Shown here piece after piece: positions 24,040-33,228 of a DNA stretch of 34,599 bases (the stretch's first letter is position 1; every line of letters starts with the position of its first letter). Source of the DNA: Lactobacillus xujianguonis (GTDB lineage: Bacteria; Bacillota; Bacilli; Lactobacillales; Lactobacillaceae); the NCBI RefSeq assembly GCF_004009905.1, contig NZ_ML136890.1, positions 1 through 34,599 of the forward strand. Reading direction: 5' to 3'. Position numbers and translations under genes: made by a program. The notes under the pieces are model-generated. The model saw only the letters and a list, made by a program, of their open reading frames with translations. It ran no database searches and was not told the DNA's origin.

Positions 24040-25345
24040 ATGTTTATCGGTCGCAAAGATGAATTAGCTAGTTTAAATGAGCACTATCAAAACAATGAAT
24101 TTGAGTTTGCCGTGATTTACGGACGACGACGAATGGGTAAAACAACCTTAATTTCGAAATTTGTTGAAGATAAAGACGTAATCTGTTTCACGGCAATGCC
24201 GGAAAATAAAAAGTCTATCTTACAACGCATGAGTAGAGCCGTTGCTCAATTCGAAGACCCTGAAATAAATGCTGCACCAATGTATCGAGATTTTGATCAA
24301 CTTCTGGATCGGGTGGCTGCTTTAGCTAAAAAGCAAAGACTGGTTTTTGTAATTGATGAGTACCCATATCTGGCTGAATCTTTTCCAGGTTTTAGCTCAT
24401 TACTGCAAGCTTACATTGATCGCGTATTCAAGAAAACGCAATTATTTTTAATTCTTTGTGGTTCATCAATGTCCTTCATGGAAAAGCAGGTTCTAGGTTA
24501 CCAAAGTCCTTTATACGGACGTCGTACCTTGCAATTGAAAATTGAGCCTTTCAATTTTCAAGAAGCACAGGAAATGTTACCTCAATTTAATAAACAAGAC
24601 GCTTTTGCCATGTACGCGATTTCAGGTGGAATACCTTAGTATTTAAGTTACTTTAATAAAAAGTCCACAGTTAAAGAGGCGATTATTGATTGCTTTTTGA
24701 AAAAAGATGGCCGTCTTTTTGAAGAGCCAGGTAACTTGTTGAAGCAAGAATTGCGGGATCCTGCTAATTATAATTCGATCATTGCCGCAATTGCGAATGG
24801 TGCGTCAAGAACGAATGACATTGTCACTGCTAGTGGGATTGCAATTACGTCATTAAAACCGTACTTAGATAATCTAATCGAGTTAGAAATTATTAGGCGG
24901 ACCTTGCCAATTACTGATGTAGGTAAGAAAAGTAAAAAGTCAGTTTGTCGTATTGCAGACGGGATGTTTAGATTCTGGTATCGGTTTATCCCTCCGCGTC
25001 TAACTCTGATTGAACGAAGGATGACCCAAGTTGCTTGGCAAGGAATCCAACCACAAATTAATCACTTTTTGGGCCCAGCTTTTGAAAAGCTCGCGCAAGA
25101 TTATCTTTGGCAGCACTATGATGAGCAGACGCCGTTTACGCAATTAGGCAACTGGTGGGGCACCGATGCGCGCACTCACCAACAAGTTGAGTTAGATATT
25201 ATGGGCTATTCAGCTGATGATCACAATTTTGCAATCTTTGGTGAATGTAAATGGCGCAATGAACCAGTAGTAAGCAGATATTAGAGAAGTTAGTCTTTAA
25301 CAGTCAACTTTTCCCATAGCAGAGATGACTAATTGCAAGTTAATT
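24040..25345 (+). pseudogene. AAA ATPase (DUF234-type), decayed
   Basis: Remnant of a P-loop ATPase of the archaeal-type ATP_bind_2/DUF234 group (about 460 aa when whole). The N-terminal part has MFIGRKDELASL, Walker A GRRRMGKT (28-35) and Walker B FVIDEYPYL (about 103-111). Translation stops at TAG 24637-24639 after SGGIP, where the frame continues in phase with YLSYFNKK and then the C-terminal domain up to FGECKWRNEP. A frameshift follows near 25278 (the sense text resumes in another frame as QILEKLVFNSQLFP). Another frame change and a TAA at 25329 come after it. At least three lesions show it is non-functional. AGGAGG stands 13 nt before the ATG. The second half could be read as a separate 195-aa frame but is not an independent gene. 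Confidence 0.85.
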
Positions 25346-25365
25346 AAGTTTGATGAAATGTGATG

Positions 25366-25411
25366 AAAAAAGACCAAATTAGTCTGAAAGATGGCTGAAT
25401 TGGTCTTTTTT
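25366..25411 (+). terminator. terminator upstream of the bacteriocin locus
   Basis: AAAAAAGACCAA (25366-25377) pairs with TTGGTCTTTTTT (25400-25411). Its loop text (ATTAGTCTGAAAGATGGCTGAA) resembles the loops of the terminators at 32958 and 34111, showing a shared origin. Confidence 0.85.
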
Positions 25412-25477
25412 AGGTGCGAATTAGGATTCATGATATGATGACATTGTAAGAAAAAAGTTGTTAAACGGAGGTTTATC

Positions 25478-25624
25478 ATGGAAGAAAAAGTTGTAAACAA
25501 GTCAGTTTTGAATGATGAAGAGTTGAGTAAGGTTATTGGTGGGAAAGATACAGTTGCATTAGCATATGGGTTCGGTGTAATTGATAAATTTCTGTTTGGA
25601 AATAGAGGTAAAAAGCATCATTAA
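25478..25624 (+). CDS. double-glycine peptide, probable bacteriocin-inducing pheromone
   Basis: A 48-aa peptide precursor. The leader ends in LNDEELSKVIGG (residues 11-22), a good match to the double-glycine leader consensus, and would be cut by the C39 exporter encoded downstream. The predicted mature peptide has 26 residues, starts KDTVALAYGF and ends in the basic tail GNRGKKHH. GGAGG (25467-25471) lies 6 nt before the ATG. Its place directly before the histidine kinase (3-nt gap) and its small cationic product favour a signal peptide over a bacteriocin, though some peptides act as both. Confidence 0.8.
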   Translation: MEEKVVNKSVLNDEELSKVIGGKDTVALAYGFGVIDKFLFGNRGKKHH

Positions 25625-25627
25625 AAA

Positions 25628-26062
25628 ATGAATTTTCTCATTATCTATTTTTTTATAGCTATTTATTTTACTTCTATATTATTTGATATATATTGCTTTT
25701 ATAAGATCTCAAATATCAAAATAAAGCATATAAAGGATATAGCGTTTATTTGTATCTATTTGATCGTTACGGTTACTTTAGATTCGTTGCTACTGAATTC
25801 GGGATTTATAATCTCCGACTTTCTGTTTTTGATTTTTCTATTTATCATTTATAGAAGGAAAATTAATGATTTCGAGTTGCTATTTGGTGCAGGATTAATT
25901 CCATTAATTTTTGACTTAACTATGGATATAATTAGTCAAATATTTTTCACTTTATTTTCCGTGGCAAGACATCCACGTATTTTAATTGGACTATTTACAA
26001 TATTTATGTATTTTATTGCCTTCTCAATAATCAAAAAAATACATAAGAAAATACATGGCTAA
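25628..26062 (+). CDS. histidine kinase, N-terminal membrane part (gene split by stop)
   Basis: 144 residues that are almost wholly hydrophobic, with about five membrane segments (roughly 3-22, 37-57, 60-76, 84-104 and 117-134). It ends KKIHKKIHG at an in-frame TAA (26060-26062). The next reading frame continues at the very next codon in the same phase with two more membrane segments and a kinase domain. The two parts plus the stop make 446 codons, the usual size of HPK10 peptide-pheromone kinases. This is therefore the first third of one kinase gene broken by a nonsense codon, not a separate protein. Confidence 0.7.
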   Translation: MNFLIIYFFIAIYFTSILFDIYCFYKISNIKIKHIKDIAFICIYLIVTVTLDSLLLNSGFIISDFLFLIFLFIIYRRKINDFELLFGAGLIPLIFDLTMDIISQIFFTLFSVARHPRILIGLFTIFMYFIAFSIIKKIHKKIHG

Positions 26063-26968
26063 TTGGTTTCTAATAATAAAAAATTGGTATTGAGTTTGGT
26101 AGGATATTTTTATATTTCTGTTTTAGTGGTCTTTATTATTAATGTTTATATAAATAATAAGAGTGTAACTGCAATAATCTTTTCAATTTTGTTGGTATTA
26201 CAATTATTATTTATGGCTTTAATTTTCTATTTTATTCTTGGACTGCAAAAACAGTATATAAAAAACAAAGAACAGGAAATGGAAAAGAATCACCAACGTC
26301 AATTAGAAGAATATGCCGGTTACCTTGAACAGAGTGAGGACGAACTTCGAGCTTTTAGACATGATTACCGCAATATGTTTAATTCGTTAAAAGTGAGTGC
26401 TCAAGAAGGTAACGTTCAAGAAGTTATCGATAAGCTGGACAAGTATACTCAAACAAATCTTAATTCACAGGCCTTGTTGAAATACAAAGATGTTAATCAT
26501 GTTCATGTGAAGTCAATTAAAAGTATTATTATTTCGAAATTGACGGAAATGTACAATCTTGGAATTAAATATAATTTCGAATGTCGTAAAGGAATTTACT
26601 CTTTGCCAGATCATGTAGATGAATTGGACTTAGTCAGAATCATCGGCATTACTTGCGATAATGCGATTGAAGAGAGCAAAGCTTTGATGGGTGATGGTAA
26701 GAAGAATCAAGCTGATATTCAGATTATGTTCTATTCCGCTGAGTCAGGTGAATTTGAGTACGAAATTAGGAATAAGACTCGTAAGAGTAAAATTTCGGTC
26801 AAGCAAATTCAAAAGCAAGGCTTTACAACTAAGAAAAATCATCAAGGGTTAGGTTTAGCTAATGTCAAGCAGATTGAAGCTAAATATCCTGACATGGATA
26901 TTTCTTATACTGTTGAAAATGATTGGTTTGACTTTTACATAACAATTGATACGGAAGATGGTGAGTAA
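26063..26968 (+). CDS. histidine kinase, C-terminal part with GHKL domain (HPK10)
   Basis: A 301-aa segment: two membrane segments (about 8-28 and 36-58), a coiled linker, the phosphoacceptor box LRAFRHDYRNMFNSL (His104), the N box GITCDNAIEES and the G box HQGLGLANVK. HPK10 kinases sense the double-glycine pheromone and phosphorylate a LytTR regulator such as the one that follows. The only start is a TTG right after the stop of the first part, with no convincing RBS. If made at all it would lack most of the sensor domain. Restart, readthrough or loss of function are the options. Confidence 0.75.
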   Translation: MVSNNKKLVLSLVGYFYISVLVVFIINVYINNKSVTAIIFSILLVLQLLFMALIFYFILGLQKQYIKNKEQEMEKNHQRQLEEYAGYLEQSEDELRAFRHDYRNMFNSLKVSAQEGNVQEVIDKLDKYTQTNLNSQALLKYKDVNHVHVKSIKSIIISKLTEMYNLGIKYNFECRKGIYSLPDHVDELDLVRIIGITCDNAIEESKALMGDGKKNQADIQIMFYSAESGEFEYEIRNKTRKSKISVKQIQKQGFTTKKNHQGLGLANVKQIEAKYPDMDISYTVENDWFDFYITIDTEDGE

Positions 26969-27766
26969 ATGAAATGCCCAATAATAATTTGTGATGATGA
27001 TCGTAGTCTAGCTGATGAACTATCAGGAGATATTAATTCTGCCATGCAAAACATGCAAGATGACAATTCAAATTATGAGCAGATTGATGCTAAAGTGGCA
27101 TTTATTGCTAATACCTTTGAACAAGTAGTGGGTTACACTGTGGCGAAAGATATTAAAGGTGGTATTTACTTTCTCGATATTGAGTTGAGTCAGAATTCTG
27201 AAGCTAAGAATGGTGTTGATTTGGCTGAATTTATTAAGAAGCAAGATCCATATTCTCAAATTATCTTTGTTACCGCTTATGATAAATACGCACCTTTAAC
27301 TTATCGTCGCCGAATTGGAGCAATTGACTATATTAATAAATCTTTGCCAAGAGATACTATTATTCATCGCCTGGAAGAGACACTTCATGATGCGTTTGAT
27401 CGCTTAACAAATGATTACAAAGCAGGTGTCAAAAGCTTTACTTATCAAATTGGCCGGAGAGTCCAAAAAGTTAACCAAGATTCTATTTACTATATTGAAA
27501 ACAGCCTCACCCAACATAAAGTTCATATGATAACTGAAAATGGTGAGAGTGAATTCAAAGGTAATATTTCTCAATTGGACGATGACAACCCTTTCTTAAT
27601 CAAGGTTTCGCAGTCTTGTGTTGTAAATCCTGAAAATATTGATGCAGTCAATATTTCTAAGCGAACGATTACCTTCCCCAATGGGGATCAGATTGTCTTC
27701 TCAAGAAATAAGAAACAGATTGTTAAAAACTTACTGAATAAGTATCCGGATATTTCAACGAAGTAG
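26969..27766 (+). CDS. LytTR-family response regulator
   Basis: A 265-aa regulator. The receiver domain (about 1-130) has the acidic pair CDDDR (9-11) and the phosphoacceptor Asp70 in YFLDIELS; the signalling lysine is in DYINKSL. The LytTR DNA-binding domain follows (about 150-260, FTYQIGRRVQKV to FSRNKKQIV). It starts right after the kinase stop. Regulators of this type (AgrA/ComE/PlnC group) bind direct repeats upstream of bacteriocin genes; I could not define the repeats here with confidence. Confidence 0.92.
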   Translation: MKCPIIICDDDRSLADELSGDINSAMQNMQDDNSNYEQIDAKVAFIANTFEQVVGYTVAKDIKGGIYFLDIELSQNSEAKNGVDLAEFIKKQDPYSQIIFVTAYDKYAPLTYRRRIGAIDYINKSLPRDTIIHRLEETLHDAFDRLTNDYKAGVKSFTYQIGRRVQKVNQDSIYYIENSLTQHKVHMITENGESEFKGNISQLDDDNPFLIKVSQSCVVNPENIDAVNISKRTITFPNGDQIVFSRNKKQIVKNLLNKYPDISTK

Positions 27767-27776
27767 AGGGGCAAAA

Positions 27777-29936
27777 ATGTTAATTCAATATAAATCACAA
27801 TATGTTCCTCAAGTAGATGAGTCTGATTGTGGTGTTGCGTGCTTAGCAATGATCTTCAAAAAGTATCATTCAAATATCTCACTAGCACATTTGCGGCATT
27901 GTGCTAGGACTAATCTTGAAGGAACAACTGCGTTAGGCTTAGTTAAGACAGCGCAACAATTTAATTTTAAAACTGAAGCGGTCAAGGCTGACATGTCCTT
28001 ATTTGAAATGAATGATATCCAGTATCCATTCATTGTACATGTTCTGAAGCATGGAGAACTGTTACACTACTATGTTGTTTTAAAAAGTACAAAGAAATAT
28101 CTGATAATCGCAGATCCAGATCCTGATGTTGGCTTAACAAAGATGGCAAAAGATAAGTTTGCCCAAGAATGGAGTGGAGTTGCTCTATTTATGGTGCCTA
28201 ACGATAACTTCAAGCCAATCACCGAAAAAAAGAAAAATCTTTTATCTCTATTTCCTTATATGTTTAAACAAAAGCGGCTAGTGACTAACATCATCTTAGC
28301 CGCTTTATTAATGACTATCATTAGTATTTGTAGTTCATATTTTCTACAAGGCTTGATTGATACCTACATTCCAAATGGAACATATGAAACTCTTTCCATT
28401 CTTGCAATTGGCTTACTTATCGCCTATGTGTTTAATTCAATTTTCTCATATGGCCAAGATTTCTTATTGAATGTCTTAGGACAAAGGTTAAGTATTGATC
28501 TTAACTTGCAATATATTCGTCATCTTTTTGAACTACCGATGGAATTCTTCGTTACGCGAAAGACTGGTGAAATTACCTCACGGTTTTCTGATGCTAGTCG
28601 GATTATTGATGCTTTAGCAAGTACAGTAATTTCGCTCTTCCTAGATTTGTCAATCGTGATTGTGATGGGAATCGTTTTGGCAATTCAGAATATGACCTTG
28701 TTTGCGGTTACGCTATTATCCTTACCTGTTTATGCAGTGGTCATTCTCAGCTTTACTCGAAAATTCGAGAAGCTCAACAATGATCAGATGGAGAGTAATG
28801 CAGTGTTAAGCTCTTCAGTTATTGAAGATATTCAAGGAATCGAAACTATTAAAGCCTTAAATAGTGAAAATACTCGTTATCGGAGAATTGATAATCAATT
28901 CGTCAATTATTTGAAGAAGTCCTTTAAATATAGCAAGACTGAATCACTGCAAACAGCACTAAAAACATTCATCCAATTATCCCTGAATGTCATAATTTTG
29001 TGGATCGGAGCCAAGGTTGTGATGAAGGGACAAATGAGTATTGGTCAGTTGATGACTTATAATGCACTTTTATCATATTTCATTGATCCTTTGCAGAATA
29101 TTATTAATCTGCAGCCTACTTTGCAATCTGCTAATGTTGCGCAAAATCGTCTTAATGAAGTTTATATGGTGAAGAGTGAGTTCAAGAAGAATTCACATAT
29201 TAATCAGTATGAGCAATTAAATGGTCCGATTGAATACCAACACGTGGATTATCACTATGGCTATGGGGTCGATGTTTTAAAAGACATTAATTTGCAAATT
29301 AAGCCTAATGATAAATTAGCAATCGTGGGAATGAGTGGCTCAGGGAAGTCAACCATGGTAAAGTTATTAGTTGATTTCTTCTCACCAAGTAAGGGTAACG
29401 TAACCTTTAATGGCTGGAAAACGACTGAGATTGATAAACATGTTTTGCGTTCATATGTTAACTATGTTCCACAAAGTCCGTATGTCTTCTCTGGCACCAT
29501 CAAAGAAAATTTGCTCTTAGGTAGTCGCCCTAATCTTACTGAAGAAGATGTATTAAGAGCTTGTCGTATTGCTGAGATTGATCATGAGATTCAGAATCTT
29601 CCTCTTCAGTTTGAAACTAAAATGGATGAAAATGCGAAGATCCTATCTGGCGGTCAAAAACAAAGATTAACTATCGCTCGTGCATTATTATCTCCTGCTA
29701 AAGTTCTTATCTTTGATGAAGTGACTAGCGGACTAGATACAATTACTGAGAAAAAGGTAGTTGATAATTTGATGAATTTGACTGATAAGACGATTATCTT
29801 CATTGCGCATCGATTAGCGATTGCCGAAAGAACAAATAATATTGTTGTCATTGATCATGGTCAAATCGTGGAGCATGGCAGTCACGATGCACTTATGCAA
29901 AAGCATGGCTTCTACTATGATCTAGTTAAAGAATAG
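27777..29936 (+). CDS. peptidase-containing bacteriocin ABC exporter
   Basis: A 719-aa exporter that cuts double-glycine leaders and exports the peptides. Residues 1-150 are a C39 cysteine peptidase with Cys18 in DESDCGVACL, His97 in LLHYYVVL and Asp113 in IADPDPD. About 160-450 hold the six-segment membrane domain. The ATPase domain has Walker A GMSGSGKST (about 515-523), the signature LSGGQKQRL and Walker B VLIFDEVTSGLD. GAGGGG precedes the ATG. It is complete, and with the accessory protein forms the LagD/CvaB-like machine for the peptides at 25478, 32022 and 32255. Confidence 0.96.
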   Translation: MLIQYKSQYVPQVDESDCGVACLAMIFKKYHSNISLAHLRHCARTNLEGTTALGLVKTAQQFNFKTEAVKADMSLFEMNDIQYPFIVHVLKHGELLHYYVVLKSTKKYLIIADPDPDVGLTKMAKDKFAQEWSGVALFMVPNDNFKPITEKKKNLLSLFPYMFKQKRLVTNIILAALLMTIISICSSYFLQGLIDTYIPNGTYETLSILAIGLLIAYVFNSIFSYGQDFLLNVLGQRLSIDLNLQYIRHLFELPMEFFVTRKTGEITSRFSDASRIIDALASTVISLFLDLSIVIVMGIVLAIQNMTLFAVTLLSLPVYAVVILSFTRKFEKLNNDQMESNAVLSSSVIEDIQGIETIKALNSENTRYRRIDNQFVNYLKKSFKYSKTESLQTALKTFIQLSLNVIILWIGAKVVMKGQMSIGQLMTYNALLSYFIDPLQNIINLQPTLQSANVAQNRLNEVYMVKSEFKKNSHINQYEQLNGPIEYQHVDYHYGYGVDVLKDINLQIKPNDKLAIVGMSGSGKSTMVKLLVDFFSPSKGNVTFNGWKTTEIDKHVLRSYVNYVPQSPYVFSGTIKENLLLGSRPNLTEEDVLRACRIAEIDHEIQNLPLQFETKMDENAKILSGGQKQRLTIARALLSPAKVLIFDEVTSGLDTITEKKVVDNLMNLTDKTIIFIAHRLAIAERTNNIVVIDHGQIVEHGSHDALMQKHGFYYDLVKE

Positions 29937-29947
29937 GAGCAATCATT

Positions 29948-30583
29948 ATGGATGATAAAAACTATGATAGTAGTGAATTCTATTCCTATAAATTTAAGAA
30001 TTTTTCGACGATGACTATTGCTCCAATGGCGATTTTGGTAATTCTTTTGCTAATTGGCTCTTTCTTTGCAGTTAAACAAAATGTTGTGAAATCAATGGGA
30101 ATAGTTGAACCTAAGCAGGTATTAAACGTGCCCATTTCTAAATATCATGAAGGTCAAATCATCAAGAAGAATAAGCAAGTTAAGTTATTAGATAATCAAA
30201 AGCAGAAACTGAAATCTGACAGAATTGTTCATCGTGATGAAAATAAAAAGGTTGCCTATCTAATGCCAAGGATTACTAACCATAAGAAGTTGCAGCTAGT
30301 AAGTTATTTGCCTGGAAGTCAAATAACTGCAATTGCCAAGGGACAGACTGTATATTTTCAAGTCCCTAACGCTCAGGGAAATACACTACGATTAAAAGGC
30401 AAAGTCACACGAGTAGATACCTATCCTGTAACTATTCATAAACAAAGTGTCTATCAAGTTCTAGCAACTGTTAAGGCTACAAGTGTTGATAAACTTAGAT
30501 ATGGGATGCAGGGAGACTTGACCATTATTACAGGTAAAACAACCTACTTCAATTACATTAAAGATAAAGTTCTAAATCAATAG
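29948..30583 (+). CDS. bacteriocin ABC exporter accessory protein
   Basis: A 211-aa bitopic protein. One membrane segment (about residues 22-43) follows a short cytosolic N-terminus; the rest is extracytoplasmic and lysine-rich. The C-terminal part (PGSQITAIAKGQTVYFQV, then GMQGDLTIITGKTTYF) resembles the beta-barrel of HlyD-type adaptors. The length suits the short accessory proteins of lactobacillus bacteriocin exporters rather than the 450-aa LcnD type. AGGAG lies 7 nt before the ATG; the gene ends the exporter operon at the terminator 30589-30614. Confidence 0.88.
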   Translation: MDDKNYDSSEFYSYKFKNFSTMTIAPMAILVILLLIGSFFAVKQNVVKSMGIVEPKQVLNVPISKYHEGQIIKKNKQVKLLDNQKQKLKSDRIVHRDENKKVAYLMPRITNHKKLQLVSYLPGSQITAIAKGQTVYFQVPNAQGNTLRLKGKVTRVDTYPVTIHKQSVYQVLATVKATSVDKLRYGMQGDLTIITGKTTYFNYIKDKVLNQ

Positions 30584-30588
30584 TTTAT

Positions 30589-30614
30589 AAAGCTGGTCGA
30601 ATGATCAGCTTTTT
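30589..30614 (+). terminator. terminator after the exporter operon
   Basis: AAAGCTGGTC (30589-30598) pairs with GATCAGCTTT (30603-30612) over a GAAT loop with one G-U pair, followed by a T-run. Confidence 0.85.
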
Positions 30615-30710
30615 GTTTTGGGGAAAGTAACCGAATCAGTCTAGTTATCGTTCATTTCGCTCGGCTTTCTGTATGAGGCTCGAAGAAATGCTATTTTTTA
30701 ATTGGAATAA

Positions 30711-31874
<1,164 letters not shown>

Positions 31875-32021
31875 ACTGATTTGAAATTAAAAAGCAAAAT
31901 AAGTCATAAAACAGGCAGAATTGTGCAACTAAGCCATGAGCAGTCTTAGATTTGTTACTATAAATTTGCAAGTTGAAGGAAAGAAAAACTTGTAAAGAGA
32001 AAACATTAGGAGGTATTTAAA

Positions 32022-32237
32022 ATGGAAATTTTGGCAAAGTCTACGTTGCGTGAAGTGATTGGAGGCGTAAGCAGACGAAATAAGGTAAAACATTGTGGCA
32101 TGGATATTTTAAAAGGTGCCAAGACAGGGGCAACGATTTTTGCACCTCTTGGAGTAGGAGGTGTAGTAGGTGGAGCAAATGCTGGACTAATTGTCGGCTC
32201 TGGTTTTTGTGTTGGCTATCTTTTAAAAAATAGATAA
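32022..32237 (+). CDS. class II bacteriocin precursor 1 (double-glycine leader)
   Basis: A 71-aa precursor. The 15-residue leader MEILAKSTLREVIGG is short but ends in GG. The predicted mature peptide (56 aa) begins VSRRNKVKHC, then has a Gly/Ala-rich hydrophobic region with several GxxxG-type spacings (GVGGVVGGANAG). It has two cysteines, Cys25 and Cys63, that could form one disulfide. AGGAGG (32010-32015) precedes the ATG. It lies 17 nt before a related precursor, so the two probably form a two-peptide (class IIb) bacteriocin. The sequence shares no motif with pediocin-like peptides (no YGNGV). Confidence 0.88.
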   Translation: MEILAKSTLREVIGGVSRRNKVKHCGMDILKGAKTGATIFAPLGVGGVVGGANAGLIVGSGFCVGYLLKNR

Positions 32238-32254
32238 TGATGGAGGTAATCAAT

Positions 32255-32515
32255 ATGTGTAATTATTATTTGAAACTCAAAGAAAATGAGTTGAACAAAG
32301 TACTAGGTGGTATTAGCAAACGGAATAAGGTAAAGAGATGTGCTAAAGAAATTTTTGGTAGTGCTGCAACTGGTGCTGCTAGTGGAGCTGTGAGAGGGAC
32401 GTTTGTTGAGCCGGGGTATGGTACTTTAGGTGGAGCTCTTATGGGAGCTGCAGGTGGAATATTTAGTGGAGGAGCAATGTGTGTTGGTGATGTAGCATAT
32501 CATCATTGGCATTAA
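32255..32515 (+). CDS. class II bacteriocin precursor 2 (double-glycine leader)
   Basis: An 86-aa precursor from ATG 32255, which has GGAGG at 32242-32246; an upstream in-frame ATG at 32237 lies before that RBS. The leader ends LKENELNKVLGG (residues 8-19). The mature peptide (67 aa) begins ISKRNKVKRC, almost the same as precursor 1, then is Gly/Ala-rich (TLGGALMGAAGGIFSGGA) and ends AYHHWH. Cys29 and Cys76 match the cysteine placement of precursor 1; a further Cys2 is in the leader. The pair therefore arose by duplication. Confidence 0.88.
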   Translation: MCNYYLKLKENELNKVLGGISKRNKVKRCAKEIFGSAATGAASGAVRGTFVEPGYGTLGGALMGAAGGIFSGGAMCVGDVAYHHWH

Positions 32516-32539
32516 TACCTTATTTAGAAAGATAAATTA

Positions 32540-32902
32540 ATGGATAAAAAATTTATAAAGAAGTGCACAATTATTGTATTTTTTTCCACTATATTTTTGA
32601 TTTTTTTATCGTGGCTTTATAGTGGATTTTCAATTATATTTTTTACTAGTTGGAAATTTGTCTTGGCAATAATTTTATCTTTCGTTTTTAGCATAATTCT
32701 TCTCCCAGTTATTATTTCTTTTGATTCAATGATATTCGAGGAAAAGAAGCCTTTAACTACAAAAAGAAGAGTAGCTGCATTAATTTTATGTTTTGCACTT
32801 CTACTTTTTGACGTTATTTTGAATAAGTTGCTTGGATTTAAAACAAGTTGGATAAATTATGCGATTGATGTAACTTTTATTTTATTCTTGTTTATAATTT
32901 AG
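32540..32902 (+). CDS. putative bacteriocin immunity membrane protein A
   Basis: A 120-aa protein with four membrane segments (about residues 8-26, 38-60, 78-95 and 104-119) and the basic start MDKKFIKKCTIIV. It begins 24 nt after precursor 2, the normal place of an immunity gene, and is about 60 percent identical by eye to the 120-aa protein at 33229. No catalytic motif is present. Immunity is inferred from size, topology and position. Confidence 0.72.
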   Translation: MDKKFIKKCTIIVFFSTIFLIFLSWLYSGFSIIFFTSWKFVLAIILSFVFSIILLPVIISFDSMIFEEKKPLTTKRRVAALILCFALLLFDVILNKLLGFKTSWINYAIDVTFILFLFII

Positions 32903-32957
32903 GTCATGAAGTAATTCATTTTCTAATATATTAACAACTGTTTTTTAAGGTCAATAA

Positions 32958-32999
32958 ATATCAAATCAGTCTTAAAATAGGCCGATTTGGTATTTTTTT
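32958..32999 (+). terminator. terminator, repeated type
   Basis: ATATCAAATCAGTC (32958-32971) pairs with GGCCGATTTGGTAT (32980-32993), with G-U pairs, followed by a T-run. It is the twin of the terminator at 34111-34150. Confidence 0.8.
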
Positions 33000-33120
33000 G
33001 TTTTGAGGGATGCTTCCTTGTTAAACTAAAGAAAAAAATATAATTTTATGCAATAATTATTATTGAATAAAGCCAACAAAATACTTATTTACAATCAATA
33101 ATTATTGATATACAATAAAA
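32961..33120 (+). repeat. intergenic repeat copy 1 (terminator plus promoter cassette)
   Basis: This 160-nt stretch is repeated at 34113-34280. Both copies run terminator, then GGATGCTT.CTTG.TAAACT, then AA.AAAATACTTATTT, and end in TACAATAAA. The copy ends in a possible promoter (TTTACA, 17 nt, TACAAT at 33111-33116) with the perfect palindrome TCAATAATTATTGA (33095-33108) between its boxes. It accounts for the first half of the gene-free interval 32903-33228. Confidence 0.7.
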
Positions 33121-33203
33121 TTAAAAGATGGATTAATTTTAGGAACAGATTTGATAAAAATGGGTTGGCTATTTGTGTTGCTGACGTAGCATATTATCAT
33201 TAA
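33117..33203 (+). pseudogene. 3' remnant of a bacteriocin precursor gene
   Basis: The frame ending at TAA 33201-33203 reads ICVADVAYYH, matching the end of precursor 2 (MCVGDVAYHHWH) in protein and DNA. The DNA just after it (CTTCTTTAGAAAGG) matches the spacer that follows precursor 2. No start, leader or double glycine is left upstream, where the text reads RWINFRNRFDKNGLA with no clear match. It is the scar of a second bacteriocin gene in front of a second immunity gene. Confidence 0.7.
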
Positions 33204-33228
33204 CAACTTCTTTAGAAAGGGAAAAATT

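Noticed and set aside
24697-25284. 195-aa frame as an independent gene
   Set aside because: It is the in-phase continuation of the AAA ATPase after a nonsense codon, lacks an RBS and ends by frameshift.
33128-33203. Intact third bacteriocin gene
   Set aside because: The only in-frame match to a bacteriocin is the last ten codons; there is no leader, double glycine or suitable start, and the ATG at 33128 is followed at once by a stop in its own frame.
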